From an uncultured Paraburkholderia sp. (lineage in GTDB: Bacteria > Pseudomonadota > Gammaproteobacteria > Burkholderiales > Burkholderiaceae), in assembly GCA_937917025.1 (NCBI GenBank), contig CALFSF010000600.1, positions 1-14,202 on the forward strand: a stretch of 14,202 bases of DNA, read 5' to 3'. The notes under the pieces are model-generated. The model worked only from the letters and a program-made list of their open reading frames with translations. It was not told the DNA's origin and did no database searches. The position numbers and the translations under genes are program-made. Shown piece by piece: positions 1 through 5,963 of this stretch; positions within the stretch are counted from its first letter, which is position 1, and each line of letters begins with the position of its first letter.

Positions 1-1392
1 GGCGGCCACGTCGACGCCGCGCGTGGGTTCGTCGAGCAGCAGGATGTCGGGCTGCGTCATCAGCCATTTGCCGATGATGAGCTTCTGCTGGTTGCCGCCC
101 GAGAGCGTCGTGACGGTCTGCGCGACGCCGCCGCATTTCACGTTCGACGACTTCGCCTGCGCCGTCACGCGGCGCGCGATCGCACGGCGCCGGTAGAACG
201 GAAAGCCATCGACGCGCGCGAGGCTCGGCAGCACGAAGTTCGCTTCCACCGAATCCTCGAGCAGCAGGCCGTCCGTCTTGCGGTCCTCGGTGACGAACGC
301 AACGCCGGCTTCGACCGCGGCCGCGGGTGTCGTGAACGCACGCCGCGCCGGGCCGATTTCGATGGCGCCTTCCACGCGATACGACGACACGCCGAAGAGC
401 GTTTCCAGAATCTCCGTCTTGCCCGCGCCGAGCAGTCCCGACAGACCGAACACTTCGCCCCGCCGCACCTCGAACGACACGTGATCGACAACCGGACGAT
501 GATCGCCGTGCAGCGTCAGGTCGCGCACGGCAATCATCGTATCGGCGGCGCCGCGCAGTTCGCCCGCTTCACGATGCGGCGCGACGAAGTTCTTGCCGAT
601 CATCATCGAGACGAGCTGTTCGGCGGATTCGACGCGGCCGATCGGCAGCGTCGCGATATGGCGGCCGTCGCGCAGCACGGTGACGCGATCGGCAAGATCG
701 AAGACTTCCTGCAGGCGATGGCTGATCAGCACGATGCCCATGCCGCGCTCGCGCAACTCGCGCACGAGACCCGACAGCGCCTGCGTTTCGGTGTCGGAGA
801 GCGCGGACGTCGGCTCGTCCATGATCAGCACGCGCGCGTCGGCAAGGAGCGCCTTTGCGATTTCGATCAGCTGCTTTTCGCCGATGCGCAGCGGCCCGAC
901 GAGCGCATCGGGCGCTGGCCTGAAGCCGAGTTGCGCCAGCACCTCGCGCGCTTTCGCGCGCATCGCGGCATGGTTGGGAAAACCGAAGCGCGTGATGATT
1001 TCCTTGCCGAGAAAAAGATTGTCGACCACCGAAAGACTGTCGACCAGATTCAGTTCCTGATGAATGATCGCGATGCCGGCGTCCATCGCGTCGGCGCTGG
1101 TTCTGAACGCGACGGGCGCGCCCGCGACGGCGATCGTGCCCGCGTCCGGCAGATACAGGCCGCCGAGAATCTTCATCAGGCTCGACTTGCCCGCGCCGTT
1201 TTCGCCGACGAGCGCATGGACCTCGCCCGCCGCGATATCGAAGTCGACGTCGGTGAGCGCCGCGCTGCCGCTAAACGCGATCGAAATGCGCGAGGCCGCG
1301 ACGAGCGGCGCCGTCGCGCGTTCGTGCGAAGGCGGCGGCGTGGAGCGTTGCGCCTCGCGCGGAGTGTGACTGCCTGCTGCGTGTTGCGTCAT
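1..1392 (-). CDS. Sugar ABC transporter ATP-binding protein, ribose type (C-terminus cut by window edge)
   Basis: This is a double-cassette ATPase of the RbsA/XylG/MglA family. It powers import of a sugar or polyol delivered by a periplasmic binding protein, working at the inner face of the cytoplasmic membrane. The first cassette has Walker A GENGAGKS (K69), a signature-like LRIGEKQ near 168-174 and Walker B LIMDEPTS (D192, E193). The second has the degenerate Walker A GLLGAGKTE (K325) usual for this family, signature LSGGNQQ from L430 and LLLDEPTRGVD (D454, E455). 464 codons lie in the window; family members are about 500 residues, so roughly the last 40 are outside. The ATG at 1392 is preceded by a weak GAGGCGA ribosome site. 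It follows the binding-protein gene by 111 nt on the same strand, as in rbs-type operons. A permease gene is expected beyond the left edge. The substrate cannot be read from the sequence. Confidence 0.95.
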   Translation of the reverse strand, partial: MTQHAAGSHTPREAQRSTPPPSHERATAPLVAASRISIAFSGSAALTDVDFDIAAGEVHALVGENGAGKSSLMKILGGLYLPDAGTIAVAGAPVAFRTSADAMDAGIAIIHQELNLVDSLSVVDNLFLGKEIITRFGFPNHAAMRAKAREVLAQLGFRPAPDALVGPLRIGEKQLIEIAKALLADARVLIMDEPTSALSDTETQALSGLVRELRERGMGIVLISHRLQEVFDLADRVTVLRDGRHIATLPIGRVESAEQLVSMMIGKNFVAPHREAGELRGAADTMIAVRDLTLHGDHRPVVDHVSFEVRRGEVFGLSGLLGAGKTEILETLFGVSSYRVEGAIEIGPARRAFTTPAAAVEAGVAFVTEDRKTDGLLLEDSVEANFVLPSLARVDGFPFYRRRAIARRVTAQAKSSNVKCGGVAQTVTTLSGGNQQKLIIGKWLMTQPDILLLDEPTRGVDVAA

Positions 1393-1437
1393 GAAAGCCG
1401 TTCGCCTCGTCGGTTCAGTCGGGTCAGCGTTGCGAAG

Positions 1438-1484
1438 CGTGCGCGCCACTACGGTCCGGTCATGCGACGAGCGTAGCGCGCACG
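1438..1484 (-). repeat. Inverted repeat between binding-protein and ATPase genes
   Basis: Two perfect 9-bp arms, CGTGCGCGC (1438-1446) and GCGCGCACG (1476-1484), flank 29 nt in the 111-nt gap between the binding-protein stop and the ATPase start. A second pairing, CTACG (1449-1453) with CGTAG (1472-1476), is also possible. There is no U-run after the stem on the transcribed (minus) strand, so it does not look like a Rho-independent terminator. By analogy with intercistronic stems such as that after malE, it could protect the upstream mRNA so that more binding protein than ATPase is made. That role is inference. Confidence 0.45.
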
Positions 1485-1503
1485 GCTTGTGCCTGCCTCG
1501 ACG

Positions 1504-2460
1504 TCAGCTGGCCACGAACTGCTTCGCGTTGTCCGCGAAAATGCCCTGCGTCGGCAGGATCACCTTCTTCGGAATCTTCTCGCCGCCGAGCATCTTGAGC
1601 GCCTGACGCAGGCCTTCGGCGCCCGGCGTCGGGTACACGAACGTCGCCGTCAGGACGCCCTTCTCGACCCATACGGCGCCTTCGTTCGGCAGGCCGTCCG
1701 CGCCGACGAACTTGATCTTCTTCTCGACGCCCGCGTCCTTCGCGGCGAGATACGCGCCGTACGCCATCGGATCGTTGTGCGCGAACACGAGATCGACCTG
1801 CGGATTCACGCGCAGCACCGTCTTCATGTAGTCGTACGCCTTGTCCTGCTTCCAGTCGCAGTCCACGCGCTGGCCGACGATCTTCAGCCCCTTCTCCTTG
1901 CCGACGAATGCCATCGCGCCGTCGTGCCGGTCGTGCGAAGCCTGCGCGCCAAAGCCGCCCCACACTTCGACGATATTGCCTTTCGCGGCGCCCGGGCCGC
2001 CCGTCGTCTTGACGATGAATTCGCCGATGCCCTTGCCGATCAGCGTGTTGTCGCCGCCGACAAACTGCGTGTACGCATCGCCGTTCACGGTCCGGTCGAG
2101 CACGAATACGGGAATGCCCGCCTTGTAGGCTTTTTCGACCACGCCCGTGAGCCCGGCCGACTCCTTCGGCGAGATGAAGATCACGTCCATCTTCTGCGCG
2201 ATGAAGTTCTCCATGTCGGCGTTCTGCTTGTCGGTGCGATCGTTGGCGTCGGCGATCACGAGCTCGACGTTCGGATGTTTCGCGGCTTCGGCTTTCATGT
2301 CCTTGTTGAACTGGACGCGCCACGGTTCGAGCGTGGTCACCTGCGAGAACCCGAAGCGATATTTCTTGCCTTGGGCCTGCACGTATCCAGCCTTCATCAC
2401 GAGTCCGGCAAACGGTGCCGTGACAAGTGCGCCGGTAATCAAGCGACGGTTACGGTTCAT
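1504..2460 (-). CDS. Periplasmic sugar-binding protein of a ribose-type ABC transporter
   Basis: A 318-residue substrate-binding protein of the Peripla_BP_4 (ribose/galactose) family. It captures a sugar-like ligand in the periplasm and hands it to the permease. The N-terminus (MNRNRR, then a hydrophobic stretch to about residue 25) is a Sec-type signal peptide with a likely cleavage after VQA, near A29/Q30. The mature part shows two alternating lobes: YRFGFSQV, IADANDRT, VIFISP, IPVFVLDRTV, then VWGGFGAQASHDRH, FAHNDPMAYGA and FVGADGLPNEG. The GFSQV start, the LDR motif and AHND recall galactofuranose-binding YtfQ, but the ligand is not assignable. The ATG at 2460 is chosen over an in-frame one at 2484 because AAGGAGA lies 6 nt before it. 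It is the first transporter gene downstream of the LacI regulator, with its own operator-bearing promoter. Confidence 0.94.
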   Translation of the reverse strand: MNRNRRLITGALVTAPFAGLVMKAGYVQAQGKKYRFGFSQVTTLEPWRVQFNKDMKAEAAKHPNVELVIADANDRTDKQNADMENFIAQKMDVIFISPKESAGLTGVVEKAYKAGIPVFVLDRTVNGDAYTQFVGGDNTLIGKGIGEFIVKTTGGPGAAKGNIVEVWGGFGAQASHDRHDGAMAFVGKEKGLKIVGQRVDCDWKQDKAYDYMKTVLRVNPQVDLVFAHNDPMAYGAYLAAKDAGVEKKIKFVGADGLPNEGAVWVEKGVLTATFVYPTPGAEGLRQALKMLGGEKIPKKVILPTQGIFADNAKQFVAS

Positions 2461-2478
2461 CGACTGTCTCCTTAATTT

Positions 2479-2496
2479 GCGCATTACGTGATGCGC
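2479..2496 (-). promoter_or_regulatory. 18-bp palindrome in the leader of the transporter mRNA
   Basis: GCGCATTACGTGATGCGC is symmetrical except for one pair, which would be a G-U wobble in RNA. It sits just 5' of the AAGGAGA ribosome site of the binding-protein gene. It could be a binding site for a second regulator or an mRNA hairpin that shapes translation or stability. The sequence does not decide between these. Confidence 0.4.
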
Positions 2497-2559
2497 GGTT
2501 GTGTGCGTCTCTTGCCGACCTTCTCCTTCTTCCCTGCCTCTGTGCCCCTTGCTGCGTGA

Positions 2560-2587
2560 AGAATGAAACGTTCCAGTGCGTGTTCAG
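2560..2587 (-). promoter_or_regulatory. Probable sigma70 promoter of the sugar transporter operon
   Basis: On the minus strand, CTGAAC (2587-2582) and CATTCT (2565-2560) are 16 bp apart, overlapping the end of the lacI-type gene. The hexamers resemble those of the better promoter of the repressor gene (TTGAAC, 17 bp, TATTCT). Transcription would start near 2553 and leave a purine-rich leader of about 90 nt. Each box matches only moderately. The main support is the operator-like sequence lying in the spacer. Confidence 0.45.
2564..2575. promoter_or_regulatory. LacI-family operator in the transporter promoter
   Basis: TGAAACGTTCCA differs at one base from the perfect palindrome TGAAACGTTTCA found in front of the repressor gene (3681-3692). 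The central AACGTT is the CpG-centred core typical of LacI/PurR/CcpA-type operators. It overlaps the -10 box and spacer of the proposed transporter promoter, where a bound repressor would block RNA polymerase. The shared unusual sequence in two upstream regions of one gene cluster is direct evidence. Binding by the product of 2584-3648 is inference. Confidence 0.65.
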
Positions 2588-3648
2588 CGCCTCACCGCGG
2601 CCTGCGCGCGTTGCAGCGCGGGGACTTCTTCCGGCACGCGCGCGGTGCTCTCGCGCACCAGCAGTTCAGCCTTGAATGTCAGATGCGCGGGCTCGCCGCG
2701 CTCGCCGTTCAGGAGCTTCAGCATCAGTTGCCAGATCGCGTGTCCGATCGCCTCGACCGGCTGGCGGATCGAACTCAGATACGGGCGCAACACCGCCATC
2801 CACGGCGCGTCGTCGAACGAGAGCAGCGAGATGTCTTCCGGCAGGCGCAGATTCGCGTCCCGAAGCGCGCGCAATGCGCCGAGCGTCGTCACGTTGCCGG
2901 CCGCGAAGAGCGCCGTGGGACGCACGGCCGCGCTCAGCACGTCGAGCGTCGAAGCGTGGATTTCAGCGGCCGTCATGCCGCACTCGACGACCTGAATGAA
3001 GCTGTCGAGCCCCGCGCGGCGCATCGCGTCGATATAGCCGTCCGCGCGTTCCTTCGAGTTCACCAGATCGAGCGTGTTGACGAGAAACGCGATGCGCCTG
3101 TGGCCCAGTGCGATCAGATGGGCGGTGCCGTCGAGCGACGCGCCGTGGCTGTCGGTCGTCACGGTATTCGCCGGAAACGTTTCGTCGACGCGATCGGCCA
3201 TCACGAGCGGCACGTTGCACTCGCGCGCTTCCTTGATTGCGTGTTCATAGCCGCGGCACGGAATGATGATCATGCCCGCCACCTGGCGCGACATCACGAA
3301 GCGGATGCGCTCCATTTCACGCGCCGGGTCTTCGTCGGCGTGCGCCATGATCAGCTGGTAACCGTGTTCGAGCGCGTGGTTTTCGAGCTCGCGCGCGATG
3401 TCGACGAAGAACTGGTTCGTGAGGTCCGGCAGCACGAAGCCAATCGAACTCGGCCGGCCGCGACGCAGGTCGGCCGCAATGCCGTTGCGGCGATAGCCGA
3501 GCTGGCGCGCCGCGTCCCACACGCGTTGCGCCCGCGCGGCGGAAACGCCGGGCGCGCCGGACAGCACCTTCGATGCCGTGCCGACCGATACGTCGGCCGC
3601 ATTGGCAACGTCGCGCAGTGTGGGAAGCAACCTGTTGGCCTCGCCCAT
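2584..3648 (-). CDS. LacI-family transcriptional repressor of the adjacent sugar transporter
   Basis: 354 residues, normal for a LacI/GalR-family regulator. The N-terminal helix-turn-helix runs over about residues 10-35 (TLRDVANAADVSVGTASKVL), followed by a hinge helix at about 55-65 (NGIAADLRRGR). A periplasmic-binding-protein-like effector domain starts at about 67, with IGFVLPDLTNQFF, GMIIIPC, PLVMADRV, LGHRRIAFL and SLLSFDDAPW. It should bind DNA as a dimer and release or change affinity when it binds the transported sugar or a derivative. The ATG at 3648 has a short GGAA upstream. The gene lies directly before the binding-protein gene on the same strand. Operator palindromes in its own promoter and in the transporter promoter point to autoregulation and local control. 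It has no assigned sugar. Confidence 0.95.
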   Translation of the reverse strand: MGEANRLLPTLRDVANAADVSVGTASKVLSGAPGVSAARAQRVWDAARQLGYRRNGIAADLRRGRPSSIGFVLPDLTNQFFVDIARELENHALEHGYQLIMAHADEDPAREMERIRFVMSRQVAGMIIIPCRGYEHAIKEARECNVPLVMADRVDETFPANTVTTDSHGASLDGTAHLIALGHRRIAFLVNTLDLVNSKERADGYIDAMRRAGLDSFIQVVECGMTAAEIHASTLDVLSAAVRPTALFAAGNVTTLGALRALRDANLRLPEDISLLSFDDAPWMAVLRPYLSSIRQPVEAIGHAIWQLMLKLLNGERGEPAHLTFKAELLVRESTARVPEEVPALQRAQAAVRR

Positions 3649-3680
3649 GGATTCCGTCGACCTGGTGGAAAAACGGGAAT

Positions 3681-3692
3681 TGAAACGTTTCA
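3681..3692. promoter_or_regulatory. Perfect LacI-family operator at the repressor transcription start
   Basis: TGAAACGTTTCA is a perfect 12-bp palindrome with the central CpG typical of LacI-family sites. It lies immediately downstream of the -10 box of the repressor promoter, across the expected start of transcription. A near-identical copy is at 2564-2575. Its centre is 20 bp from that of the palindrome at 3700-3713, about two helical turns, so both would face the same side of the DNA. Confidence 0.7.
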
Positions 3693-3693
3693 G

Positions 3694-3722
3694 AGAATAT
3701 GCAATCGATTACACGAGTTCAA
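3694..3722 (-). promoter_or_regulatory. Sigma70 promoter of the lacI-type repressor gene
   Basis: On the minus strand, TTGAAC (3722-3717) and TATTCT (3699-3694) are separated by exactly 17 bp. Each matches the consensus at four of six positions. Transcription would begin near 3687 and give a leader of about 38 nt. One palindrome fills the spacer and another covers the start site, which supports a repressed promoter. Confidence 0.65.
3700..3713. promoter_or_regulatory. Second LacI-like palindrome, inside the promoter spacer
   Basis: TGCAATCGATTACA is a 14-bp palindrome with one mismatched pair (C3702/A3711) and a central CpG. It occupies most of the 17-bp spacer between the -35 and -10 boxes of the repressor promoter. 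Its half-site differs from TGAAAC, so it may be a weaker site for the same protein or a site for another regulator. Confidence 0.45.
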
Positions 3723-3872
3723 GGCCACCTCACTTGGGGCTTTCCCCACACGGCCCTTTATCGCTGCAACGCACAACCGGAACGGTGCGCCGGCAACGCC
3801 AGCACCAAGCGCATGAAAACGCGCAGGAATACGCGCACGGATCCGCATCGCGGTAACAAGAACTTCTCGTGA

Positions 3873-3890
3873 CTGTCACGGCGCCGACAC
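3873..3890 (+). promoter_or_regulatory. Pho-box-like sequence upstream of the lipid-remodelling operon
   Basis: CTGTCAC (3873-3879) and CCGACAC (3884-3890) are 7-bp units 4 bp apart, the 11-bp repeat period of PhoB sites (consensus CTGTCAY-N4-CTGTCAY). The first unit is a full match and the second matches at five of seven. The site ends 44 nt before the plcP-like ATG, and PhoB sites usually replace a -35 box. No good -10 box follows. The first unit also belongs to the palindrome CGTGACTGTCACG (3868-3880), an alternative explanation. Placement before a gene family that is phosphate-regulated elsewhere raises the likelihood. Confidence 0.5.
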
Positions 3891-3934
3891 ATGCCGATGG
3901 CCGAATGCACGTACCGCAACCCGACGCGTGAGCC

Positions 3935-4879
3935 ATGGACAACCAGACGTCCGCGACTTCCCTCTTTCGCCAGACCGGCCCCGGCGTCGACCCCGTCGCT
4001 TTCGGACCGGGCACGCTTCCCGGTAACGCCATTCCCCTCTCCCCGCCACCGTCGATACCGACGACGGGCGCCGGCCATCACGAAGACGATCACGACGCGC
4101 CGCATCGCTACCGCACGATCTGGCTCTCGGATATCCACCTGGGTTCGGGCGGCTGTCAGGCGCCGTACCTGCTGGATTTTCTGCGGCACAACGAATCGGA
4201 ATACCTGTACCTCGTCGGCGACATCATCGACGGCTGGCGGTTGAAGAAAGGCTGGTACTGGCCGCAGGCGCACAACGACGTCGTGCAGAAGATCCTGCGC
4301 AAGGCGAGAAAAGGCACCCAGGTCGTGTACGTGCCCGGCAATCACGACGAAGGCGCGCGCCAGTTCTGCGGCCTCGCGTTCGGCGACATCCACGTGCGCG
4401 GCGAAGCATTCCACACGACGCTCGCCGGCAAGCGTCTGTGGATCACGCACGGCGATCTGTTCGACGGCGTGATCCAGCACGCGAAGTGGCTCGCCTGCCT
4501 GGGCGATTCGGCCTACACGCTGATCCTGCTGCTGAACCGCTGGTTCAACCGGATCCGCATCCGGCTCGGCTTCCAGTACTGGTCGCTGTCGCAATACCTG
4601 AAGCATCAGGTGAAAAACGCGGTGAATTTCATCTCGTCGTTCGAACGCGTGATGACCGACGAAGCGCGCCGCCGCGGCTGCGACGGCGTGGTCTGCGGAC
4701 ACATCCACAAGGCCGAGATCCGCGACATCGACGGCGTGCTGTATTGCAACGACGGCGACTGGGTCGAGAGCCTGTCGGCGCTCGTCGAGACGTTCGAAGG
4801 CGAACTCAAGGTGATCTACTGGACCGTCATGCGCTCGCCGGCAGCGCGCACGCAAAAGGTCCAGGCGACCGCGGCCTGA
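3935..4879 (+). CDS. plcP: PlcP-type metallophosphoesterase (COG2908), probable phospholipase C of lipid remodelling
   Basis: A 314-residue calcineurin-like phosphoesterase. Metal ligands are visible as SDIHLG (D66, H68), GDIIDGW (D96, D99), GNHD (N136, H137), HGD (H172) and GHIH (H256, H258). COG2908 includes UDP-2,3-diacylglucosamine hydrolase LpxH, under which such genes are often annotated. This protein has GNHD instead of LpxH's GNRD. The block GWYWPQAHNDVV and the core around it match the PlcP group of alphaproteobacteria, which cuts phospholipids to diacylglycerol during phosphate starvation. An in-frame TGA at 3929 makes the ATG at 3935 the first possible start; no clear ribosome site precedes it. 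Residues 1-57 form a proline- and histidine-rich, probably disordered extension. The downstream glycosyltransferase and diacylglycerol kinase support a role in producing or using diacylglycerol. An LpxH-like or other phosphodiesterase role remains possible. Confidence 0.85.
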   Translation: MDNQTSATSLFRQTGPGVDPVAFGPGTLPGNAIPLSPPPSIPTTGAGHHEDDHDAPHRYRTIWLSDIHLGSGGCQAPYLLDFLRHNESEYLYLVGDIIDGWRLKKGWYWPQAHNDVVQKILRKARKGTQVVYVPGNHDEGARQFCGLAFGDIHVRGEAFHTTLAGKRLWITHGDLFDGVIQHAKWLACLGDSAYTLILLLNRWFNRIRIRLGFQYWSLSQYLKHQVKNAVNFISSFERVMTDEARRRGCDGVVCGHIHKAEIRDIDGVLYCNDGDWVESLSALVETFEGELKVIYWTVMRSPAARTQKVQATAA

Positions 4880-4931
4880 ATTCCGTCACGTCGGAACCTG
4901 CTTACTCCTTCACCTCACCTGGGCCACAACG

Positions 4932-5963
4932 ATGAAGATCATGATCGTCACCGATGCATGGGAACCGCAGGTCAACGGCGTCGTTCGCACGCTGAAGAAC
5001 ACGACGCGCGAACTGAGCGCGCTCGGCCACCGCGTCGATCTGCTGACACCGCTCGAATTCCGCACGATTGCGTGCCCCACGTACCCGGAGATCCGTCTGT
5101 CGCTGCTGCCGAAAAAGCGCCTGCGTCAGCGTATCGGCGAATTCGCGCCCGACGCGCTGCATATCGCCACCGAAGGCCCGCTCGGTCTCGCGGCGCGCGC
5201 GTATGCGATCCAGCACAGGCTGCCGTTCACGACCGCCTATCACACGCGTTTTCCCGAGTACGTGCAGGCGCGCTTCGGCATTCCGCTCACCGCGACGTAC
5301 CGGTTCCTGCACTGGTTTCACAGGCCTTCGCTTGCCGTGATGGCGCCCACGCCGGTGGTGAAAACCGACCTCGAAAAGTTCGGCTTCACGAACGTCGTGC
5401 TGTGGACGCGCGGTGTCGATCTCGACATCTTTCACCCGATGGAATCGAAGGTGCTCAACAGCGCGCGGCCGATCTTTCTGTACGTCGGGCGCGTGGCGGT
5501 CGAGAAAAACGTCGAGGCGTTTCTGAAGCTCGATCTGCCCGGCTCGAAGTGGGTCGCGGGCGAGGGCCCCGCGCTCGCGGAACTGAAGTCGCGCTACCCG
5601 GCGGCGAACTATCTTGGCGTCCTGACGCAGGCCGAACTCGCGAAGGTCTACGCCGCCGCCGACGTATTCGTCTTCCCGAGCCGTACCGACACGTTCGGTC
5701 TCGTGCTGCTCGAGGCGCTCGCGTGCGGCACGCCGGTCGCGGCGTACCCGGTGACCGGCCCGATCGACGTGCTCGGCGACGGCGGCGCGGGCGCGATGAA
5801 CGAAGACCTGCGCGACGCGTGTCTCGAAGCGCTGAGGATCGATCGCAACCATGCGCGCGCGTGGGCGGAACGTTTCTCGTGGGGCGCGGCATCGGCGCAG
5901 TTCGCCGCGCACCTGAAGCCGCTGCCGCGCGCAGCGTTCCGCGAGGAAAGCGCTGCCGCATGA
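4932..5963 (+). CDS. GT4 glycosyltransferase, probable diacylglycerol glycosyltransferase (Agt-like)
   Basis: A 343-residue GT-B fold, retaining glycosyltransferase of family GT4. The N-terminal acceptor domain begins with IVTDAWEPQVNGVVRTL, the loop shared by SQD2-like and Agt-like lipid glycosyltransferases. The C-terminal donor domain has YVGRVAVEKN (R187, K192), VAGEGP, and a TDTFGLVLLEALACGTPV block. In that block D253 stands where many GT4 enzymes have the first Glu of EX7E, and E261 is the second. No signal peptide or membrane segment is seen, consistent with a cytosolic enzyme at the inner membrane face. It lies 52 nt after the plcP-like gene, and its TGA overlaps the ATG of the kinase gene. 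The neighbours suggest transfer of a sugar from UDP-sugar to diacylglycerol, giving a phosphorus-free glycolipid. Donor sugar and acceptor are not shown by the sequence. The ATG at 4932 lacks a strong ribosome site. Confidence 0.88.
   Translation: MKIMIVTDAWEPQVNGVVRTLKNTTRELSALGHRVDLLTPLEFRTIACPTYPEIRLSLLPKKRLRQRIGEFAPDALHIATEGPLGLAARAYAIQHRLPFTTAYHTRFPEYVQARFGIPLTATYRFLHWFHRPSLAVMAPTPVVKTDLEKFGFTNVVLWTRGVDLDIFHPMESKVLNSARPIFLYVGRVAVEKNVEAFLKLDLPGSKWVAGEGPALAELKSRYPAANYLGVLTQAELAKVYAAADVFVFPSRTDTFGLVLLEALACGTPVAAYPVTGPIDVLGDGGAGAMNEDLRDACLEALRIDRNHARAWAERFSWGAASAQFAAHLKPLPRAAFREESAAA

Noticed and set aside
481..1476. 331-codon plus-strand open frame over the ATPase gene
   Set aside because: Antisense to a double-ABC ATPase with all motifs intact on the minus strand; its own product is low-complexity and Arg-rich.
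1489..2475. 328-codon plus-strand open frame over the binding-protein gene
   Set aside because: Antisense to a protein with signal peptide and full Peripla_BP_4 pattern; composition typical of a shadow frame.
2563..3816. 417-codon plus-strand open frame over the repressor gene
   Set aside because: Antisense to a complete LacI-family gene; no recognisable domain.
3935..4879. Annotation of the phosphoesterase as lipid A enzyme LpxH
   Set aside because: GNHD in place of GNRD, a PlcP-type core and an operon with diacylglycerol enzymes argue against it, though sequence alone cannot exclude it.
4958..5959. Upstream extension of the dgkA frame through the glycosyltransferase gene
   Set aside because: The frame is open by composition only. 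The true dgkA start is the coupled ATG at 5960.
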